This document shows, piece after piece, positions 35,963 to 46,298 of a DNA stretch of 64,000 nt. A program made the translations under genes and the position numbers. The number at the start of each line of letters is the position of its first letter. The stretch's first letter is position 1. Below the pieces are notes generated by a model. That model was given only the letters and a program-made list of their open reading frames with translations, ran no database searches and had not been told where the DNA came from. Location of the stretch: assembly GCA_017635595.1 (NCBI GenBank), contig JAGBLF010000004.1, forward strand, positions 1-64,000. Direction: 5' to 3'. This DNA comes from Alphaproteobacteria bacterium (GTDB taxonomy: Bacteria; Pseudomonadota; Alphaproteobacteria; RF32; CAG-239).

Positions 35963-37739
35963 TTTGTTCTGTCTGCTGCTGTGTGGTTTTATAGGCACGG
36001 CTAACGCCAAAGTTTCCGATAAAATCGCTTTGTACGGCGAATCGAAATATACCAGTGGTTTTAAGGCTTTTGATTATGTCAATCCGGATGCACCGCAAGG
36101 CGGTAAAATCGTTCTTCCGGCCTATGGAACATTTGATAATTTCAATCCGTATATTTTCAAAGGTGTTGCCGCAACATTTGTTGCGCCGCTGAGTTTTGAA
36201 ACGCTCGGAACGTCACCGGTTGATGATCCGTTTACGGTTTATCCGCTTTTGGCTGAAAAATTTGACTTGCCCGAAGATAAGTCGTATATCGGCTTTATCC
36301 TAAATAGAAACGCTCGTTTTTCTGACGGATCGCCGGTAACGGCCGATGATGTAGTGTTTAGTTTTAATGCCATTATCGAAAAGGGTTCTCCGGTATACAG
36401 GATGTATTATGCCGATGTTGATCGGGTTGAAAAAATAAATGATTATGAAGTGCGTTTTTACGCTAAAGAAGGGACAAATAATAAAGAATTACCTCTGATA
36501 CTATCGCAATTTTCGGTTTTTTCGGCCAAGGACTGGCAAGGCAAAGACTTTGATAAACCGACATTGCAAGTACCTCTCGGCAGCGGACCTTATATTGTCA
36601 AAGATTTTCAGGTTAATAAATATGTCGAATTGCATAAAAATACCGAATATTGGGGCAAAGATTTACCGGTAAGGCGCGGATTTAATAATTTTGATATTGT
36701 TCGTTATGACTATTATCAGGATACGACCGTAACCTTGCAGGCCCTTTTTTCCGGAGATATTGATGCCCGTGAGGAATATATCGCCAAAATCTGGATGACG
36801 GGTTATGATAATAATTTGATTAAATCTGGCAAAATCAAAAAAGAAAACATTGAACATAATGAGCCGGCAGTTTTGCAAAATTTTGCCTTTAATATTCGCC
36901 GTGATAAATTTAAGGATTCCCGTGCACGTCAAGCTATCGGGTTGGCCTTTAATTTTGAATGGGCAAACGAAAAATTGTTTTATAACCAATATAAGCGATT
37001 GTACAGCTATTTTACCAATACCGGTATGGAAGCAACCGGACTGCCGCAGGGAAAAGAAAAAGAAATTTTACGGCAATATACCGATATTTTGCCGGCAGAT
37101 GTGTTTGAAAAGCCGTATACGCCGGTTGTTAACGAAGATATTTATAATTCACGTGAAAATCTTAAAAAAGCGGTGGCTTTGCTTAAATCGGCCGGTTATG
37201 ATTTTAAAAACGGCAAAATGGTTAATTTAAAAACCGGCGAACCTTTGGAATTTGAAATTTTAAGCAATTCAGCGAATGGCGCAACTTTTACCAAAGTTAT
37301 GCTGCCGTTTATCGAAAATTTGCGTAAAATCGGTATAAAGGCTGTTTTCCGCAATTTAGAAGTTAATATTTTCAAAAACCGGTTGGATAAATTTGACTTT
37401 GATATGGCAATTATCTCATACAGAATTTCGCAAATGCCGGGAAGTGAACTGCGAGACTTTTTTGGAAGTGAATCGGCCGATATTCCAGGAAGCAATAATA
37501 TTATAGGTATTAAAAATCCGGCGGTTGATAAACTGATTAAAGGAATTGTCGCCGCTCAGGAAAAAGAAGATTATATGGCTTATGTTAAAGGTCTCGACAG
37601 AGTTCTTTTGCACGAATATTACATTATTCCGCAATGGTATTCAGCCGTTTCGCGGGTGGCATATTGGGATAAGTTCGGCCAACCGAAAACCGACATCAAA
37701 ACCGGCTTTCAGCCGTTTATCTGGTGGAAAAAGGAGTAA
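35940..37739 (+). CDS. yejA: ABC transporter solute-binding protein, YejA-type (family 5)
   Basis: I start at the ATG at 35940 (599 aa), with a GGTGG upstream; the signal peptide runs to about TANA/KV. Family 5 binding-protein features include [19 protein letters not shown] near residue 125, the [14 protein letters not shown] segment, and the NPAVDKLI region near the C-terminus. The start of the mature protein ([21 protein letters not shown]) is typical of YejA, which binds peptides, including microcin C in enterobacteria. It feeds the permease YejB encoded three bases downstream, but the YejE permease and YejF ATPase genes are not present. Confidence 0.88.
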   Translation: MKTNIINNLFCLLLCGFIGTANAKVSDKIALYGESKYTSGFKAFDYVNPDAPQGGKIVLPAYGTFDNFNPYIFKGVAATFVAPLSFETLGTSPVDDPFTVYPLLAEKFDLPEDKSYIGFILNRNARFSDGSPVTADDVVFSFNAIIEKGSPVYRMYYADVDRVEKINDYEVRFYAKEGTNNKELPLILSQFSVFSAKDWQGKDFDKPTLQVPLGSGPYIVKDFQVNKYVELHKNTEYWGKDLPVRRGFNNFDIVRYDYYQDTTVTLQALFSGDIDAREEYIAKIWMTGYDNNLIKSGKIKKENIEHNEPAVLQNFAFNIRRDKFKDSRARQAIGLAFNFEWANEKLFYNQYKRLYSYFTNTGMEATGLPQGKEKEILRQYTDILPADVFEKPYTPVVNEDIYNSRENLKKAVALLKSAGYDFKNGKMVNLKTGEPLEFEILSNSANGATFTKVMLPFIENLRKIGIKAVFRNLEVNIFKNRLDKFDFDMAIISYRISQMPGSELRDFFGSESADIPGSNNIIGIKNPAVDKLIKGIVAAQEKEDYMAYVKGLDRVLLHEYYIIPQWYSAVSRVAYWDKFGQPKTDIKTGFQPFIWWKKE

Positions 37740-37741
37740 AA

Positions 37742-38815
37742 ATGCGCCAATATATTTTAAAAAGACTACTGCTTATTCCTTTGACACTGTGGGGTATTAT
37801 TACGGTCAATTTTGTCATTATCCAACTGGCACCGGGCGGACCTGTCGATTATGTTTTGGCGCAATATCGGGGAATGAATACCGATGCTAAATCGCAATTT
37901 ACGGCAACATCGGAAGTAAAGACGGAATCTTCATCCTCTAAATATATCGGAGCGCAAGGTGTGCCTGAAGATTTGATTAAGGCGTTGGAGCAACAGTTCG
38001 GATTTGATAAACCGTGGTACTACCGCTACGGAAAAATGTTAAAAGATTACGTATGCTTTGATTTCGGCAAAAGTTATTACCGTGATAAAACCATTATCGA
38101 ATTAATAAAAGAACGCCTACCGGTGTCGATTTCGCTTGGCTTGTGGTCAACACTGATTATTTATCTGATTGCTATACCGCTTGGTATAAAAAAAGCACAA
38201 TATGACGGAAGCAGGTTTGATACGCTTACTTCGTTTATGGTGGTTGTCGGTTCGGCGTTACCGGTTTTCTTGTTAGCAGTATTCTTCATTGTCTTTTTTG
38301 CCGGCGGTATCTATTGGCAGTGGTTTCCTTTGCGCGGGCTTGTATCGGATAACTGGACATCTTTGAGCCTTTTTGCAAAAATAACAGATTATTTTTGGCA
38401 TATTACCTTGCCGGTGATAACAATGGTTATCGGTGGCTTTGCCGGCTTGACAATGCTGACTAAAAATTCTTTTCTGGATGAAATTAATAAACAATACGTT
38501 TTAACGGCGCGCGCTAAGGGTGTGCCGGAAAATAAAATACTGTACGGCCATATTTTCCGCAATGCCATGCTGATTATTATTGCCGGATTTCCTTCACTTT
38601 TAATCAAAATGCTGTTTACCGGCTCACTGTTAATCGAAGTTATTTTTTCGCTCAACGGTATCGGTTTGCTTGGCTATGAGGCCATTACTACCCGTGACTA
38701 TCCGGTTGTGTTCGGCACTCTGTACATTTTCGCTTTATTGGGCCTGGTTCTGAAACTGATTAGCGATTTAACTTATTGTATTGTTGATCCGCGTATCAAC
38801 TTCGAAAAGAATTAA
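37742..38815 (+). CDS. yejB: ABC transporter permease, YejB-type
   Basis: I start at the ATG at 37742 (357 aa), with GGAG at 37733-37736, so translation follows yejA closely. The protein has the six-helix permease layout of the DppB/OppB family: an N-terminal [23 protein letters not shown] helix (two parts), a long periplasmic loop with [11 protein letters not shown], the EAA-type loop ([18 protein letters not shown], in parts) and later helices. It imports peptides with YejA. In most genomes yejE and yejF follow directly. Here the gene is followed at once by a 98-bp repeat array, so the operon is incomplete. Confidence 0.9.
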   Translation: MRQYILKRLLLIPLTLWGIITVNFVIIQLAPGGPVDYVLAQYRGMNTDAKSQFTATSEVKTESSSSKYIGAQGVPEDLIKALEQQFGFDKPWYYRYGKMLKDYVCFDFGKSYYRDKTIIELIKERLPVSISLGLWSTLIIYLIAIPLGIKKAQYDGSRFDTLTSFMVVVGSALPVFLLAVFFIVFFAGGIYWQWFPLRGLVSDNWTSLSLFAKITDYFWHITLPVITMVIGGFAGLTMLTKNSFLDEINKQYVLTARAKGVPENKILYGHIFRNAMLIIIAGFPSLLIKMLFTGSLLIEVIFSLNGIGLLGYEAITTRDYPVVFGTLYIFALLGLVLKLISDLTYCIVDPRINFEKN

Positions 38816-38917
38816 AACTCGTCTGACGGGGAACTGCTTGTTACTTTTCTCCTCGTGTACCCGTTATGTACACGTCGTCGAAAAATAACGGCGCATTTCC
38901 CGCGTCAGCCGAGTTTT
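38814..38917. repeat. Long imperfect hairpin at the yejB 3' end
   Basis: AAAACTCG (38814-38821) and CTGACG later in the left arm face CGTCAG and CGAGTTTT (38910-38917) in the right arm, giving a long imperfect inverted repeat of about 20 bases each side. Inside lies a second perfect stem, CGTGTAC, seven bases, GTACACG. The left arm overlaps the last two bases of the yejB stop codon, so the element sits immediately against the gene and may also act as its terminator. Confidence 0.6.
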
Positions 38918-39095
38918 CCCCATAAGCCGTGCCTGCTGTGGTAATTTTCCTTGTGTACGTTTGTTGTACACGTCGTCGAAAAATAACGGCGCATTTCCCG
39001 CGTCAGCCGAGTTTTCCCCATAAGCCGTACCTGCTGTGGTAATTTTCCTTGTGTACGTTTGTTGTACACGTCGTCGAAAAATAACGGCGCATTTC
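38855..39095. repeat. 98-bp tandem repeat, about 2.5 copies
   Basis: Matching landmarks occur at exactly 98-base intervals: CACGTCGTCG at 38871, 38969 and 39067, and CGCGTCAGCC at 38901 and 38999. Each unit holds a GTGTAC...GTACAC stem with a seven-base loop. The first unit differs from the others in its stem (CGTGTAC/GTACACG with another loop) yet stays able to pair. As 98 is not a multiple of three, the 69-codon frame across it (38905-39111, minus) is not a gene. Function unknown. Confidence 0.85.
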
Positions 39096-39145
39096 TTTTA
39101 AGAAAAGTCATTCTTGCGCCAAAGGCGCGAGGATCTCGGCTGATT

Positions 39146-40117
39146 CTATAATTTTTCGATTAATTCGGCAATTTCTTTGGCGGCGTTAAGACTGTTTCGC
39201 GGTTTGAAAGTTGCAGCATTTTCATCATCAATTAATGTGGCGCATTTACTGTCACATAAAGACCGCACGAATCTTAAGTGTTTGGGTGTCAGCCAATTTT
39301 TACCGATAAACAAATAAATCGGTTTACCGGTGCCGGTGGCTTCGCAGCACATCGAAACGGAATCGCCGGTAACTATAATATTGTCGGCACAAGCTAGAAA
39401 GCCGCTGTACGGATTTTGTTGTGTATCACCCCATAAAAAAGTGTATTGCGGAATATTTTTGATGGCATTCATTATGATTTTTTCCGGTCCGGCCCCTGTG
39501 CGGCGCGAGGTTGTGATTAAAATCGATCCGCCGGTTTTCTCCTTAAATTTTTTGATGGCTTCTCCTAAATCTGTTGCATTTTCGTCGGAAAAAGGTTTGC
39601 CTTTAATGGCTCCGCCGACAATTACGGCCGTTAACGGTTTCGGCAAATGGGCAAATTTTTGCTCCCATTCTTCTTTGGCCGCCTTAAGATACTCCGGCGT
39701 GATACGGTGCGGACAGCCAACAATATAGTGAACGCTCGGGGTACATTTTTTATTTTTATCGTGTTCCGGCACAACAATTAATGAAAAATCGTTAATGCCG
39801 GTGTTGCCTGGGTGCATGAGCTGAATAAGCTTTGTTTGCGGCGATAATTTTTTAATATACCGGGCAACCGGTACCGTGCGACGGCTTATTGACATAACAT
39901 AATCCGGAAACGGTGCTTTAATTTCGGTTTTACTTTCGGCGGTTAACCCCAAAAGACTGCGGCCGCGCAGCCAGTTCGGCAACGAAGCTGTTTTTGTGTA
40001 TACAATTTTCTTTTCGATAATGGTTATTTTTTCGCCGTTGAGGGCTGCAATCACACCTAAAGCCTGACCGACACTGCCACGTCTGTCATCCATTAAAACC
40101 CAAAGTGTTTTTTTCAT
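39146..40117 (-). CDS. ELM1-family protein (mitochondrial fission ELM1-like)
   Basis: The 323-residue protein has the pattern of the ELM1/GtrOC1 family, common in Alphaproteobacteria: an N-terminal VLMDDRRGSVGQALGV segment, HPGNTGINDFSLIVVPEHD, VIVGGAIKGKPFSDENA, then ITTSRRTG and GDSVSMCCEATGTGKPI. It resembles a GT-B glycosyltransferase and is thought to modify cell-surface glycans; the enzymatic role is not established. It is monocistronic with a start about 90 bases before the next gene's start on the other strand, so the two share a divergent control region. Confidence 0.85.
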   Translation of the reverse strand: MKKTLWVLMDDRRGSVGQALGVIAALNGEKITIIEKKIVYTKTASLPNWLRGRSLLGLTAESKTEIKAPFPDYVMSISRRTVPVARYIKKLSPQTKLIQLMHPGNTGINDFSLIVVPEHDKNKKCTPSVHYIVGCPHRITPEYLKAAKEEWEQKFAHLPKPLTAVIVGGAIKGKPFSDENATDLGEAIKKFKEKTGGSILITTSRRTGAGPEKIIMNAIKNIPQYTFLWGDTQQNPYSGFLACADNIIVTGDSVSMCCEATGTGKPIYLFIGKNWLTPKHLRFVRSLCDSKCATLIDDENAATFKPRNSLNAAKEIAELIEKL

Positions 40118-40205
40118 ATCAAACTCCGCAATTTAATTTTGCTTTTTGCTTAATATATGTTATATGCAAAATATGGCAAGCAAAATTTAATAAGGAGATG
40201 TAAAG

Positions 40206-40571
40206 ATGCTGAAATTTGTAATGTTATTGGTATCAATGCTGTTCATAATGCCTTGTGATACGCAGGCTTATGATAATCAGATAAAAGATAATCCAGTTGT
40301 GAAGACTATGCGCGGCTCGCTTCGCAATTCGGGGGATGATAAAATAGCGCGCAATCTGTTGGTTGTTAAGGAGGTGGCTGATTTTAAAATTGGTGATGAA
40401 AAATATGCCAAAAACTTTGAAACTGTTGAAAATACGCGGGCGTTTGATCGTAAAATGGAAAAAATAATGGAAAAGCTCAGCAACAATAAAAGACGTAATA
40501 TGAAAAATGACGAAGTTGTCAAAATTTTAAACGAAGCCGGTGAGAAGATTTATAATCTTTTGGGCAATTAA
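40206..40571 (+). CDS. Small exported protein, unknown
   Basis: The 121-residue protein starts behind AGGAG (40193-40197) and has a signal peptide (cleavage near TQA/YD). The mature part is helical and strongly charged (KKIMEKLSNNKRR, NMKNDEVVKILNEAG). I do not recognise a family. It is followed by a lipoprotein gene in the same direction, 70 bases away. Between the two, CTATGG and related short repeats (40600-40630) occur, but no clear terminator is seen. Confidence 0.6.
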   Translation: MLKFVMLLVSMLFIMPCDTQAYDNQIKDNPVVKTMRGSLRNSGDDKIARNLLVVKEVADFKIGDEKYAKNFETVENTRAFDRKMEKIMEKLSNNKRRNMKNDEVVKILNEAGEKIYNLLGN

Positions 40572-40641
40572 GAATTGTTTAATATCTTTCATCTATAATC
40601 CGTAGCTATAGTATATGGCTCTATGGCTATAAAGAGAGGTT

Positions 40642-40992
40642 ATGATGAAAAAACTTGCATTTATCGTGTTGCTTTCGGTGTTATGTTCTTGCCGTGCCCG
40701 GACCGTTAATCAGCCGGTTCCTGCCGCAACTTATGACGAAACCGGTTACACAGCCGAATATACCATACCGGAAGAAGATTTATACCGCTATAATATTTCT
40801 GTTAAAGCTATGGGTGAAGATTATGTGGTTTACGAGTATTCCGATGTGCGGGTAGATAAGGTTGCCACTTTGGCCTCGGCATATTGTTTTGAAACAAATC
40901 CGGGGAAAAAAGCTTATTTACGCGATATATACTTACATAAAAATCATAAAAGAAGAGCCACATTCGACTGTGTTGACCTTGCAACAGAGTAA
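40642..40992 (+). CDS. Small lipoprotein, unknown
   Basis: The 116-residue protein begins with two adjacent ATGs (40642 and 40645) behind AGAGAGG, and has a lipobox LCSC with the lipidated cysteine near residue 17. The rest is a small domain with YEYSDVRVDKVATLASAYC and a late AXXXCVDL. It may sit in either membrane, as no sorting signal can be read. No family recognised. It lies 32 bases ahead of the DnaJ-like gene and may be transcribed with it. Confidence 0.65.
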   Translation: MMKKLAFIVLLSVLCSCRARTVNQPVPAATYDETGYTAEYTIPEEDLYRYNISVKAMGEDYVVYEYSDVRVDKVATLASAYCFETNPGKKAYLRDIYLHKNHKRRATFDCVDLATE

Positions 40993-41029
40993 TTTTGTCC
41001 CTATATCTATATTTAGGGAGTGAATGATT

Positions 41030-41953
41030 ATGGTAAAGGATTTATACCAGATTTTAGGCGTTAGCAAAACAGCAACGGAAACAGAGATTAAATCTGCATA
41101 CCGTAAGCTTGCGCGAAAATATCATCCGGATTTAAACAAAGATGATAAAAATGCTGCTGAAAAATTTAAGGAAATATCAAATGCTTATGATATCATAGGC
41201 AATGCCGAAAAACGCAAAAAATACGATAATAACGAAATAGATGCCGATGGTAAACCGACAGGGTTCGGTGCCGGCTTCGGCGGTGCCGGCGGTTCTTACG
41301 GTTATGGTGGAGGTAATCCGTTCGGTTCGGGTTTCGGCGGTGCACAAGGTTTTGATTTTTCATCCATTTTTGGTGAAGATATCTTTTCTCAATTTACCTC
41401 GGCGGGCCAAACAAGAAGTTCTCGTTCTTCTCGCACTGCAATGAAGGGACGTGATATTTCCTTTAATATGAGAGTTGACTTTTTGGATGCTGCGCGCGGT
41501 GTTGAAAAACAGGTAAATTTGGGTGGTAAAAATGTTAATGTTAAGGTGCCGGCCGGCACGCAAAGCGGTCAGACACTCCGTTTAAAAGGTATGGGAGATA
41601 TCAGTCTGAACGGCGGTGAAAACGGTGATGCTTTAATCACTGTAACCGTCGCGGAACATCCGTATTTTAAGGCAGACGGGTTGAATATTTTATTAGATTT
41701 GCCGATTTCGGTCGTAGAAGCGATAAAAGGTGCTAAAATAACGGTACCGACTATTAACGGCAAGGTTGCCATAACGGTTCCGCCGTTTTCATCCAGCGGT
41801 GAAAAATTGCGCTTAAAAGGTCAGGGAATCAAATCGCGTTCGAAACAAGGCGATCAATTAGTTAATTTGCAGATTGTTATGCCAAAAGGCGGGGATGCAG
41901 CCTTAACGGCCGTTGCCGACCAAATGAAAAATTACGCTGTCAGGAGTTTTTGA
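41030..41953 (+). CDS. DnaJ-like co-chaperone (CbpA type, no zinc domain)
   Basis: I prefer the second ATG at 41030 (307 aa), since GGGAG (41016-41020) is nine bases away; 41024 is the other choice. The J-domain (1-65) has the catalytic HPD in YHPDLNKDD and the YRKLARK helix. A glycine/phenylalanine-rich linker (70-115) follows, then two C-terminal substrate-binding domains. There are no CxxCxGxG zinc repeats, so it is CbpA- rather than DnaJ-type. It stimulates DnaK ATPase. The gene after it overlaps by one base (TGATG). Confidence 0.9.
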   Translation: MVKDLYQILGVSKTATETEIKSAYRKLARKYHPDLNKDDKNAAEKFKEISNAYDIIGNAEKRKKYDNNEIDADGKPTGFGAGFGGAGGSYGYGGGNPFGSGFGGAQGFDFSSIFGEDIFSQFTSAGQTRSSRSSRTAMKGRDISFNMRVDFLDAARGVEKQVNLGGKNVNVKVPAGTQSGQTLRLKGMGDISLNGGENGDALITVTVAEHPYFKADGLNILLDLPISVVEAIKGAKITVPTINGKVAITVPPFSSSGEKLRLKGQGIKSRSKQGDQLVNLQIVMPKGGDAALTAVADQMKNYAVRSF

Positions 41954-42516
41954 TGCTTTTGGAAACGCTTAAAGAATTTGACTGGATGAATGAACCGCAA
42001 CGTGTACGTTTTGATGATGACGGTATGCATGTCGTTTCAAAATATCGTACCGATTTTTGGGCTTGCGCACGCTATGATTTCAGAAAAGACGATGGACACT
42101 TTTTTTTCAGTTATGTTTTAGGTGATTTCTGTTGTGATTTGGATTGGATATTTAATAAACCTGAATCGTTTGATCAATGCGGAATTATGGTGCGTGTCGA
42201 TGTTAATAACTGGTTTAAGGCCTCAATTATGTATGAAAGAGATGATGCACCGATGTTGGCAACTTGTCTGACTAATGATGGTTATTCCGATTTAGCAACC
42301 ATTCCGTTGCCGCAAGGCACCAAGCATGTCTGGTATCGTCTTAAAAAGCGCAAAGGCTGTTATATCGCCAGCTATTCTTTAGACGGCGAAGAATATATGC
42401 AGTTACGCAAATTTTACTTAATTCACGATGCAGATGATGTTAAAGCAGGTGCGTATATTTGTTCGCCGCAACGCGAGGATTTTGAGGCGGTTTTGGGTGG
42501 ATTACAAATGTCTTAA
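41953..42516 (+). CDS. DUF1349 protein
   Basis: The 187-residue protein starts in the TGATG overlap with the DnaJ-like gene. Its pattern (KYRTDFWACARYDFRKD, FDQCGIMVRVDVNNWFKA, YSLDGEEYMQLRKFYL and a final AGAYICSPQREDFEAVL) fits DUF1349, a family with a concanavalin-like beta-sandwich fold. Such proteins probably bind carbohydrate or protein ligands, but the role is not known. A bidirectional terminator follows 17 bases downstream. Confidence 0.8.
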   Translation: MLLETLKEFDWMNEPQRVRFDDDGMHVVSKYRTDFWACARYDFRKDDGHFFFSYVLGDFCCDLDWIFNKPESFDQCGIMVRVDVNNWFKASIMYERDDAPMLATCLTNDGYSDLATIPLPQGTKHVWYRLKKRKGCYIASYSLDGEEYMQLRKFYLIHDADDVKAGAYICSPQREDFEAVLGGLQMS

Positions 42517-42532
42517 CTTTTTACTGAAAAAC

Positions 42533-42564
42533 AAAAAAATCCTCACTGCAAGTGAGGATTTTTT
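42533..42564. terminator. Bidirectional terminator
   Basis: CCTCACT (42541-42547) and AGTGAGG (42551-42557) form a perfect stem with the loop GCA, flanked by an A run on the left and a T run on the right. It serves both the DUF1349 gene and the convergent parvulin gene. Confidence 0.9.
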
Positions 42565-42582
42565 CACCGGATAAGCCGATTA

Positions 42583-43452
42583 TTATTTCGCTTCGGCCGG
42601 TTTAGCTTCAACAGCTTCTTTTTTGGAAGCTTCGATTTTTTTACCGTTTAGGTCAAATTTTTCAATTTGAGCGTTTTGTGTTAAACCGGTAACAATTTGT
42701 TCAACAGCCTTACGAGCCAAGTTACCTTTGATTTGTTCTTCTAAGGCTTCAAGCGGCAACGGCTGCGAATCGCGAATATCTTCAACAAAAATAACGTGAT
42801 AGCCGAATTCCGTTTTAACCGGTTCTTTTGAATAGGTATTTTTTTCCATGGCAAAAGCAGCTTTTGAAAAATCAGGAACCATCATTTCTTCTGTAAAGAA
42901 GCCGAGTTCCGGCTGATCATCGGAATATTTTTGAGCCAATTCATCAAAATTTGCTTCTTTGCTGTCTAATTTAGCAATAATTTCTTTAGCTAAATCTTCG
43001 GTTTGTACCAAAATGTGTTTAGCTTTTACTTCTTTGCTGCTTTTGAAACCGGCAACATATTCATCGTAAGCTTTTTTAATTTCGGCCGGTGTAATTTTAG
43101 CGTTGATTTGCTGATCAAGATAAACTTGACGAGCAATTTCATCTTGTACGGCAGCTAATTGCTTTTGATATTCAGGAGTGGCCTGAATGTTAGCTTTTGT
43201 GGCAGCCTGTAATGCTAATTTGGCATTTACCATAATATCAAGAGCATAGTTATAAAAATCTTCAAATTTAGCATTTGCTCTGAATTGCGGATTTTGATCA
43301 TAAGCTTCTTTAACTTCGGCTACCGTGATTTGTTCACCGTTAACAATTGCGGCGATGCCGTTGTTTCTTTCGGCGTATACTTTGTAGGTGAAAGCGCCGG
43401 CAATCAAGACAACCAAAGCGGCTGATGTTGCGAAAATATATTTCTTTTGCAT
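42583..43452 (-). CDS. Periplasmic parvulin-type peptidyl-prolyl isomerase
   Basis: The 289-residue protein has an N-terminal signal or anchor (about 5-24), a helical SurA-N-like region (30-130) and one parvulin domain, with KAKHILVQTEDLAKEI, LGFFTEEMMVPDFSKAAF and GYHVIFVEDI. The C-terminus is lysine/glutamate-rich. It should assist folding of exported proteins in the periplasm. It is alone, convergent on the DUF1349 gene and divergent from secA. A PpiC/PrsA-type assignment is safe, a specific orthologue is not. Confidence 0.88.
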   Translation of the reverse strand: MQKKYIFATSAALVVLIAGAFTYKVYAERNNGIAAIVNGEQITVAEVKEAYDQNPQFRANAKFEDFYNYALDIMVNAKLALQAATKANIQATPEYQKQLAAVQDEIARQVYLDQQINAKITPAEIKKAYDEYVAGFKSSKEVKAKHILVQTEDLAKEIIAKLDSKEANFDELAQKYSDDQPELGFFTEEMMVPDFSKAAFAMEKNTYSKEPVKTEFGYHVIFVEDIRDSQPLPLEALEEQIKGNLARKAVEQIVTGLTQNAQIEKFDLNGKKIEASKKEAVEAKPAEAK

Positions 43453-43558
43453 TTAAATTCCTCCATAAAACAATCGACCTCATAATATATGCATATTTTT
43501 AAATTTCAATTAAAATTCAAATATTTTTTATAATAAGTTTATAACTTTTGCGCATATA

Positions 43559-43587
43559 TTGACTTTATTGTTTATTCAAACTAAGTA
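43559..43587 (+). promoter_or_regulatory. Probable secA promoter
   Basis: TTGACT (43559-43564), a 17-base spacer and TAAGTA (43582-43587) lie 32 bases upstream of the secA start. The -10 is weak (a shifted GTATAA also fits), so confidence is moderate. The SD is AGGAA right before the ATG at 43619. Confidence 0.45.
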
Positions 43588-43618
43588 TAAGGTGACGTAA
43601 TTTATATAGGAAACAATA

Positions 43619-46291
43619 ATGTTAGGACAAATAGCTCGTAAAATTTTTGGCAGCGCCAATGATCGCTTTGTAAAAAAACAATATAAAATAGTAAATCAAA
43701 TCAATGCTTTAGAACCAAGTTTCGAAAAACTTTCCGATGAAGAATTAAAAGCTAAAACTGAAGAGTATCGCAATCGTATTAAAGATGGTGAAACTTTAGA
43801 TGATTTATTGCCGGAGGCCTTTGCAACGGTGCGTGAAGCCGCTAAACGCGTTATGGGACAACGTCATTATGATGTCCAACTTATCGGCGGTATCGTCTTA
43901 CATAAAGGTATGATTGCTGAAATGAAAACCGGTGAAGGTAAAACTTTGGTGGCCACTTTGGCGGCATATTTAAATGCTCTTGAAGGTAAAGGTGTGCATA
44001 TCGTTACCGTTAACGATTATTTGGCTCAGCGTGATGCTCAATGGATGGGACAGATTTATCGCTTTTTGGGCCTGAGTGTTGACTATATTATTCACGGTAA
44101 AAATGATAATGAGCGCCGGATAGCCTATAATGCCGATATCGTCTACGGGACGAACAATGAGCTCGGATTTGACTATTTGCGCGATAATATGAAATTTAAT
44201 TTGTATGAAAAAGTTCAACGTGATTTTAATTATGCCATTGTTGATGAAGTTGATTCCATTTTAATCGATGAAGCCCGTACACCGCTCATTATTTCGGGAG
44301 AGGCCGAAGATTCTTCGGCAACGTATTTAACAATTGCCAAAATCATTCCGCAGCTTAAAGATTCCGATTACGAGAAGGATGAAAAGCAAAAAAGCGTTAC
44401 CCTTACCGAAAGCGGTATGGAACATATCGAACAGCTTTTGCGTGAAGCCGGCTTGATCAAAGAAGGTTCACTGTATGATATCGGTAATGTCAATTTGGTT
44501 CAGCACGTTAATAACGGCTTGCGTGCACATAAGATGTTTCAACGCGATGTAGACTATATTGTTAAAGATGATAAAGTTGTTATTGTCGACGAGTTTACCG
44601 GTCGTATTATGGAAGGCCGTCGTTTCAGTGACGGTTTGCATCAGGCTTTGGAGGCAAAAGAAGGTGTTACGATTCAATCCGAGAACCAGACGTTAGCATC
44701 TATTACGTTCCAAAATTATTTCCGTTTGTATCCGAAATTGGCCGGTATGACCGGTACGGCTATGACGGAAGAAGCCGAATTTTGCGATATTTATAATTTG
44801 GTTTGTGTTGAAATTCCGACCAATAAACCAGTTAAGAGAGAAGATTTGCAGGATGAAATTTATCGGACGGCTGCAGAAAAATATCGTGCCATTATTAATA
44901 CGATATTGGATTGTCATCGTCGCGGCCAACCTGTTTTGGTCGGTACAACTTCTGTCGAAAAGTCGGAAATTGTGGCCGAATTATTGCATAAAGCGGCACC
45001 GGATGTCAAATTTGAGGTATTGAATGCCCGTCATCACGATAGAGAGGCCGCTATTGTCGCTCAGGCCGGTGTTTCCGGTGCAATCACGATTGCAACCAAT
45101 ATGGCCGGACGCGGTACCGATATTCAGCTCGGCGGTAATCCGGAGATGAAGTTAAAAGACCAACTGACCGGTGAAGAAACACCGGAGCAGGTTGCGGCTC
45201 TAAAAGAGAAAATCGAAAAAGAAGTTGCGGCTGATAAAGAAAAAGTTTTGGCGGCCGGCGGTTTGTTTATTATCGGCACCGAGCGCCATGAAAGCCGCCG
45301 TATCGATAATCAGTTGCGCGGCCGTTCCGGCCGTCAGGGAGATCCGGGGACATCTAAATTTTTCCTTTCAATGGAAGATGATTTGATGCGTATATTCGGT
45401 TCGGAAAAAATGTCCAGCGTTTTGCAACGTTTGGGGCTGCCGGAGGGTGAGGCACTGGTTCACCCGTGGATCAGTAAGGCGCTTGAAAAGGCTCAGAAAA
45501 AAGTTGAAGAGCGTAACTTTGATATTCGTAAAGACTTGTTGAAGTTCGATAATGTGATGAATGATCAGCGTAAAATTATTTATGCCGAGCGCCGCGAAAT
45601 TATGGAACAGGAAGATGTTTCCGACAGTATTAAAGAAATGCGCGATGACTTTTTAAGCACTATAATTGATGCCCACGCTCCTTACGGCACTTCGGTTGAG
45701 GAGTGGAATAAAGACGGCTTGAAACAAGATTTGCAAAACATAACAAGTTTTACACTGCCGATAACAAATTGGTGCAATCTTCCGGATATTGACAGTGAAA
45801 AACTTAAAGAAATGATTTTGGCAGAAGTCGATAAACGTTTGGAAGAAAGAAATGCCAATATTCCGCAGGAAGCTGTTCAGATGATTCATAAAAGTTTGTT
45901 GTTGCAGGTATTAGACCAGCTGTGGAAAGATCATATTGCCGCACTTGATTTAATGCGTCGAACCATTGTTTTAAGAGCTTATGGTCAAAAGGATCCTTTG
46001 AACGAATATAAAAAAGAAGCATTTATGATGTTTTCGAATTTGCTTAAGACTTTAAAAGAGCGATTGGTCGTTATTGTCTGCCATACGGTTTTACAACCGG
46101 AAACGCGTGAAAAAATGGAACAAGCGATGGAAAAAGAGCAAAATCGTAAAGTATCTATTGTTCATGACGAAGCAGGTGTATCCGGTGAAAAACCGGACCC
46201 TAAGATTTTTGCCAATGTCGGACGAAATGATCCGTGTCCATGCGGCAGCGGTAAAAAGTTTAAACATTGCCACGGGCGTATAACGGGATAG
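43619..46291 (+). CDS. secA: Preprotein translocase ATPase SecA
   Basis: The 890-residue protein has the full SecA layout. Nucleotide-binding domain 1 has Walker [10 protein letters not shown] (about 101-109) and the [15 protein letters not shown] Walker B region. The preprotein-binding region follows, then the second motor domain with [15 protein letters not shown] and [13 protein letters not shown]. The C-terminal zinc tail is [14 protein letters not shown], the SecB/lipid-binding finger. It drives Sec-dependent export through SecYEG. The next gene begins seven bases after its stop. Confidence 0.97.
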   Translation: MLGQIARKIFGSANDRFVKKQYKIVNQINALEPSFEKLSDEELKAKTEEYRNRIKDGETLDDLLPEAFATVREAAKRVMGQRHYDVQLIGGIVLHKGMIAEMKTGEGKTLVATLAAYLNALEGKGVHIVTVNDYLAQRDAQWMGQIYRFLGLSVDYIIHGKNDNERRIAYNADIVYGTNNELGFDYLRDNMKFNLYEKVQRDFNYAIVDEVDSILIDEARTPLIISGEAEDSSATYLTIAKIIPQLKDSDYEKDEKQKSVTLTESGMEHIEQLLREAGLIKEGSLYDIGNVNLVQHVNNGLRAHKMFQRDVDYIVKDDKVVIVDEFTGRIMEGRRFSDGLHQALEAKEGVTIQSENQTLASITFQNYFRLYPKLAGMTGTAMTEEAEFCDIYNLVCVEIPTNKPVKREDLQDEIYRTAAEKYRAIINTILDCHRRGQPVLVGTTSVEKSEIVAELLHKAAPDVKFEVLNARHHDREAAIVAQAGVSGAITIATNMAGRGTDIQLGGNPEMKLKDQLTGEETPEQVAALKEKIEKEVAADKEKVLAAGGLFIIGTERHESRRIDNQLRGRSGRQGDPGTSKFFLSMEDDLMRIFGSEKMSSVLQRLGLPEGEALVHPWISKALEKAQKKVEERNFDIRKDLLKFDNVMNDQRKIIYAERREIMEQEDVSDSIKEMRDDFLSTIIDAHAPYGTSVEEWNKDGLKQDLQNITSFTLPITNWCNLPDIDSEKLKEMILAEVDKRLEERNANIPQEAVQMIHKSLLLQVLDQLWKDHIAALDLMRRTIVLRAYGQKDPLNEYKKEAFMMFSNLLKTLKERLVVIVCHTVLQPETREKMEQAMEKEQNRKVSIVHDEAGVSGEKPDPKIFANVGRNDPCPCGSGKKFKHCHGRITG

Positions 46292-46298
46292 TTTGTAT

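Noticed and set aside
38855-39095. Possible CRISPR array
   Set aside because: The whole 98-base unit is repeated without unique spacers and no cas genes are near.
38905-39111. 69-codon minus-strand frame across the tandem repeat
   Set aside because: The 98-base period shifts frame in every unit, so the translated repeats do not match; no ribosome site.
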